Shown: positions 5,617 through 7,217 of the stretch, in pieces | Layout of the letters: every line of letters starts with the position of its first letter | How positions within the stretch are numbered: position 1 is the first letter of the stretch | Source: Bacillota bacterium | Lineage (GTDB): Bacteria > Bacillota > Clostridia > DSM-8532 | Length of the DNA stretch: 7,217 bases | NCBI GenBank assembly: GCA_023426765.1 | Contig: JAEZBW010000152.1 | Span: 1-7,217, forward strand | Direction: 5' to 3' | Program-made: the position numbers and the translations under genes | The notes under the pieces: generated by a model | Seen by the model: the letters and a program-made list of their open reading frames with translations, nothing else | Told to the model about the DNA's origin: nothing | The model's database searches: none

Positions 5617-6994
5617 CCTGCAAAAACAGCTCCCCGACACGATCCACATCTCCGGCACCCATGGTCAGAATCATATCCCCCGGCGAGGAATCCTGTATCA
5701 GACGATCCACCGCATCCTTAAAGGAGGATACGTATACGGCGTTATTCATCACCTGATTGATTTTCTCCGCCAGCTGGGATGAATGGACGAGGCCGGTGTC
5801 CTTTTCCCTTGCGGCATAAATATCGGTCAGATACACCCTGTCGGCCATTGTAAATGCTCTGGAGAACTGCTCCATCAGCTCATGGGTTCTGGAATAGGTG
5901 TGGGGCTGAAACACGCAGAGAACCTTACCTCGGGCACAGCTTTTCGCCGCCTTCAGCGTGGCCATGACCTCGGTGGGATGGTGCGCATAATCATCCACAA
6001 CCCGGATACCGTCCACAATACCCTTATGCTCGAACCGGCGGTGTGTTCCGGTAAACTTGCGCAGGCTGGTGCGGATGATTTCATTCGGTACACCCAGGGT
6101 ATAGCATGCGGCAAAGCACGCAAGGCTGTTGCTTACATTGTGCAGGCCGGGAATACTCAGCTTGATTCGCTGAATACTCTTTTTTTCATGAACCACATGA
6201 AAGGATGCACAGCCGTTTTCATCAAAAGAGATATTCCGTGCTGTCCAGGAGGCTTTCGGCGAGGTGAGGCCGTAGGCTAATGAGCGGCATCCCGCCCGAT
6301 CCATCAGCCTTGCAACAAGCTCGTCATCCGCATTTCCCACAAGAACCCCTCCGGGTGCGATTTGGCCGGTAAAACGAGCGAAGGAATCATAAATATGATC
6401 CAGGTTCCGGAAATAATCCAGATGGTCGGATTCTATGTTTAAAATGATCGCCATGGTTGGGAAAAACTTCAGAAAGCTGTCCTTATACTCACAGGCTTCA
6501 GTGACAAAATAGCGGGATCCTCCGACATGGGTGGTGCCTCCGATGGAATCAAGAACTCCGCCGATATGGATGGTTGGATCCTTCCCGGCTTCCATCAGGC
6601 AGGAGGAGATCATCGAGGTGGTGGTGGTCTTCCCGTGTGTGCCCGATATAGCAATGCTCTTTTCATACATTTGCATGATCTCACCCAGCAGAGTAGCCCT
6701 GTCAATGACGGGAATCCCCTTCTGACGGGCGGCTTCCAGCTCGGGATGGGCATAATTCATCGCAGCGGTGTAGACTACGAGCTTTTGGTTGGTGATGTTG
6801 GAGGGCTCCTGTTTCAGGAAGACGGGTATATTCTTCGTTCTCAGCCGTTCAATCGTCGGTGAGTTTTTTTCATCCGATCCGGTGATGCGTATCCCCAGAT
6901 CCATCAGAATGTCACATAGCCCGCTCATGCTGATTCCACCAATTCCAACCATGTGAACCGTAGAACCGGCAAGGTTTTGTAAAAGAATGCTCAT
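5591..6994 (-). CDS. murC: UDP-N-acetylmuramate--L-alanine ligase (MurC)
   Basis: MurC is the cytoplasmic ATP-dependent ligase that joins L-alanine to UDP-MurNAc, the first amino-acid step of peptidoglycan stem-peptide synthesis. The 467-residue product has the full Mur ligase plan. An N-terminal UDP-binding Rossmann part has GIGGISMSGL (17-26). The central ATPase has P-loop SGTHGKTTTTS (117-127), TEACEY (165-170) and NIESDHLDYF (186-195). GLHNVSN (283-289) marks the linker. The C-terminal domain has THRRFE (317-322), DDYAHHPTE (334-342), FQPHTYSRT (362-370) and GAGDV (446-450). No key motif is missing. The start is ATG 6994-6992, with AGAGGTG at 7006-7000 five bases upstream. The gene converges on spoIIE with a 33-base gap between stop codons. 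Its last codons contain a nine-A run that is also the T-run of the spoIIE terminator. The gene is expected to be essential. Confidence 0.98.
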   Translation of the reverse strand: MSILLQNLAGSTVHMVGIGGISMSGLCDILMDLGIRITGSDEKNSPTIERLRTKNIPVFLKQEPSNITNQKLVVYTAAMNYAHPELEAARQKGIPVIDRATLLGEIMQMYEKSIAISGTHGKTTTTSMISSCLMEAGKDPTIHIGGVLDSIGGTTHVGGSRYFVTEACEYKDSFLKFFPTMAIILNIESDHLDYFRNLDHIYDSFARFTGQIAPGGVLVGNADDELVARLMDRAGCRSLAYGLTSPKASWTARNISFDENGCASFHVVHEKKSIQRIKLSIPGLHNVSNSLACFAACYTLGVPNEIIRTSLRKFTGTHRRFEHKGIVDGIRVVDDYAHHPTEVMATLKAAKSCARGKVLCVFQPHTYSRTHELMEQFSRAFTMADRVYLTDIYAAREKDTGLVHSSQLAEKINQVMNNAVYVSSFKDAVDRLIQDSSPGDMILTMGAGDVDRVGELFLQEKKIRAVG

Positions 6995-7041
6995 AATCGC
7001 ACCTCTGTATTCATGTTTGCAAGGTTAGCCTGCATCTCAAT

Positions 7042-7069
7042 ATTATAACCAGTTCAGGTATATTTTAAC
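7042..7069 (-). promoter_or_regulatory. Candidate sigma-A promoter for murC
   Basis: Reading the minus strand, a perfect TATAAT lies at 7047-7042, with a weak -35 GTTAAA (3 of 6) at 7069-7064, spacing 16. Transcription would begin near 7035, giving a leader of about 40 bases with the AGAGGTG ribosome binding site at 7006-7000. The -35 lies inside the last codons of the upstream reading frame and the -10 just after its stop. I see no terminator between the two, so co-transcription is also possible. Confidence 0.5.
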
Positions 7070-7217
7070 ACTTCGTTTTGCCCGAACCCTTCCCTATATG
7101 AAGAAAGGCTTCGATGTATGTTGTTCGGAGCCGGCTCGGGTTTCCCGAACGGTCTCTGCTCATCACCCAAATCACCCGCTAACTCTACTGGGGTTTGAAC
7201 AGTAACAGGCTCAATGC
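7054..7217 (-). CDS. C-terminal end of an unidentified protein (runs in from right edge)
   Basis: One minus-strand frame is open from the window edge (first full codon at 7215) for 53 codons and stops at TGA 7056-7054, 59 bases before the murC start. The visible tail is hydrophilic, with a Pro-rich piece (RPFGKPEPAPNN) and the end NEVLKYT. There is no membrane segment and no recognisable domain. The other two minus frames are closed within a few codons of the edge. An open run this long can occur by chance, so the evidence is only the open frame, its protein-like composition, its strand shared with murC and the placement of the murC promoter right at its end. It may be a linker or tail of a larger protein. 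I cannot name it. Confidence 0.45.
   Translation of the reverse strand, partial: IEPVTVQTPVELAGDLGDEQRPFGKPEPAPNNIHRSLSSYREGFGQNEVLKYT

Noticed and set aside
5783..6280. 165-codon plus-strand frame inside murC
   Set aside because: Antisense to conserved MurC motifs; no promoter or ribosome binding site and no recognisable product.
7098..7205. 35-codon plus-strand frame starting ATGAAGAAAGGC
   Set aside because: No ribosome binding site; it opposes the longer minus-strand frame that shares the murC direction.
7179..7206. tRNA-like T-arm (CTACTG...CAGTAA around GGGTTTGAA)
   Set aside because: The loop is nine rather than seven bases, and no acceptor, anticodon or D-arm pairs could be found around it.

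Overview
The window looks like ordinary chromosome from an endospore-forming Firmicute, most likely a member of the Clostridia. The reasons are a full-length SpoIIE sporulation phosphatase, a Gram-positive-type PcrA helicase, strong GGAGG-type ribosome binding sites, TATAAT-type promoters, moderate GC by eye, and a small cysteine-bearing protein with no recognised family. I see no phage, insertion sequence, CRISPR array, toxin-antitoxin pair, tRNA or rRNA.

Layout from left to right. (1) A minus-strand gene enters from the left edge (complement <1..173); only its N-terminus is visible, a short basic tail plus one membrane anchor. (2) A divergent regulatory gap (174-426) holds two candidate sigma-A promoters reading toward pcrA and a LexA-like dyad overlapping the second one. 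(3) pcrA (427-2631) encodes a complete UvrD-family DNA helicase. (4) A 71-codon gene (2765-2980) follows and closes with a strong intrinsic terminator at about 2995-3028. (5) A 150-base gap carries a candidate Spo0A-controlled promoter for spoIIE. (6) spoIIE (3179-5557) is complete and ends in a terminator whose 3' arm and T-run lie inside the end of the next gene. (7) murC (complement 5591-6994) is complete and convergent with spoIIE. (8) The C-terminal end of another minus-strand reading frame (complement 7054..>7217) enters from the right edge and stops just before the murC promoter.

The genes fall into separate jobs. PcrA resolves transcription and replication conflicts and works in repair. 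SpoIIE switches on sigma-F in the forespore and interacts with the division machinery at the polar septum. MurC adds L-alanine to UDP-MurNAc in peptidoglycan precursor synthesis. They are separate transcription units rather than one pathway operon. Neither pcrA (no pcrB or ligA beside it) nor spoIIE (no tilS/hpt/ftsH following it) has the neighbours often seen in other Firmicutes.

I did not find a convincing undescribed system. The points most worth a second look are the LexA-like site and tandem promoters of pcrA, the 21-base-spaced promoter with 0A-like boxes before spoIIE, the small Cys-x2-Cys-x7-Cys protein, the spoIIE terminator embedded in murC with a nine-A run in the coding strand, and the two truncated edge genes.
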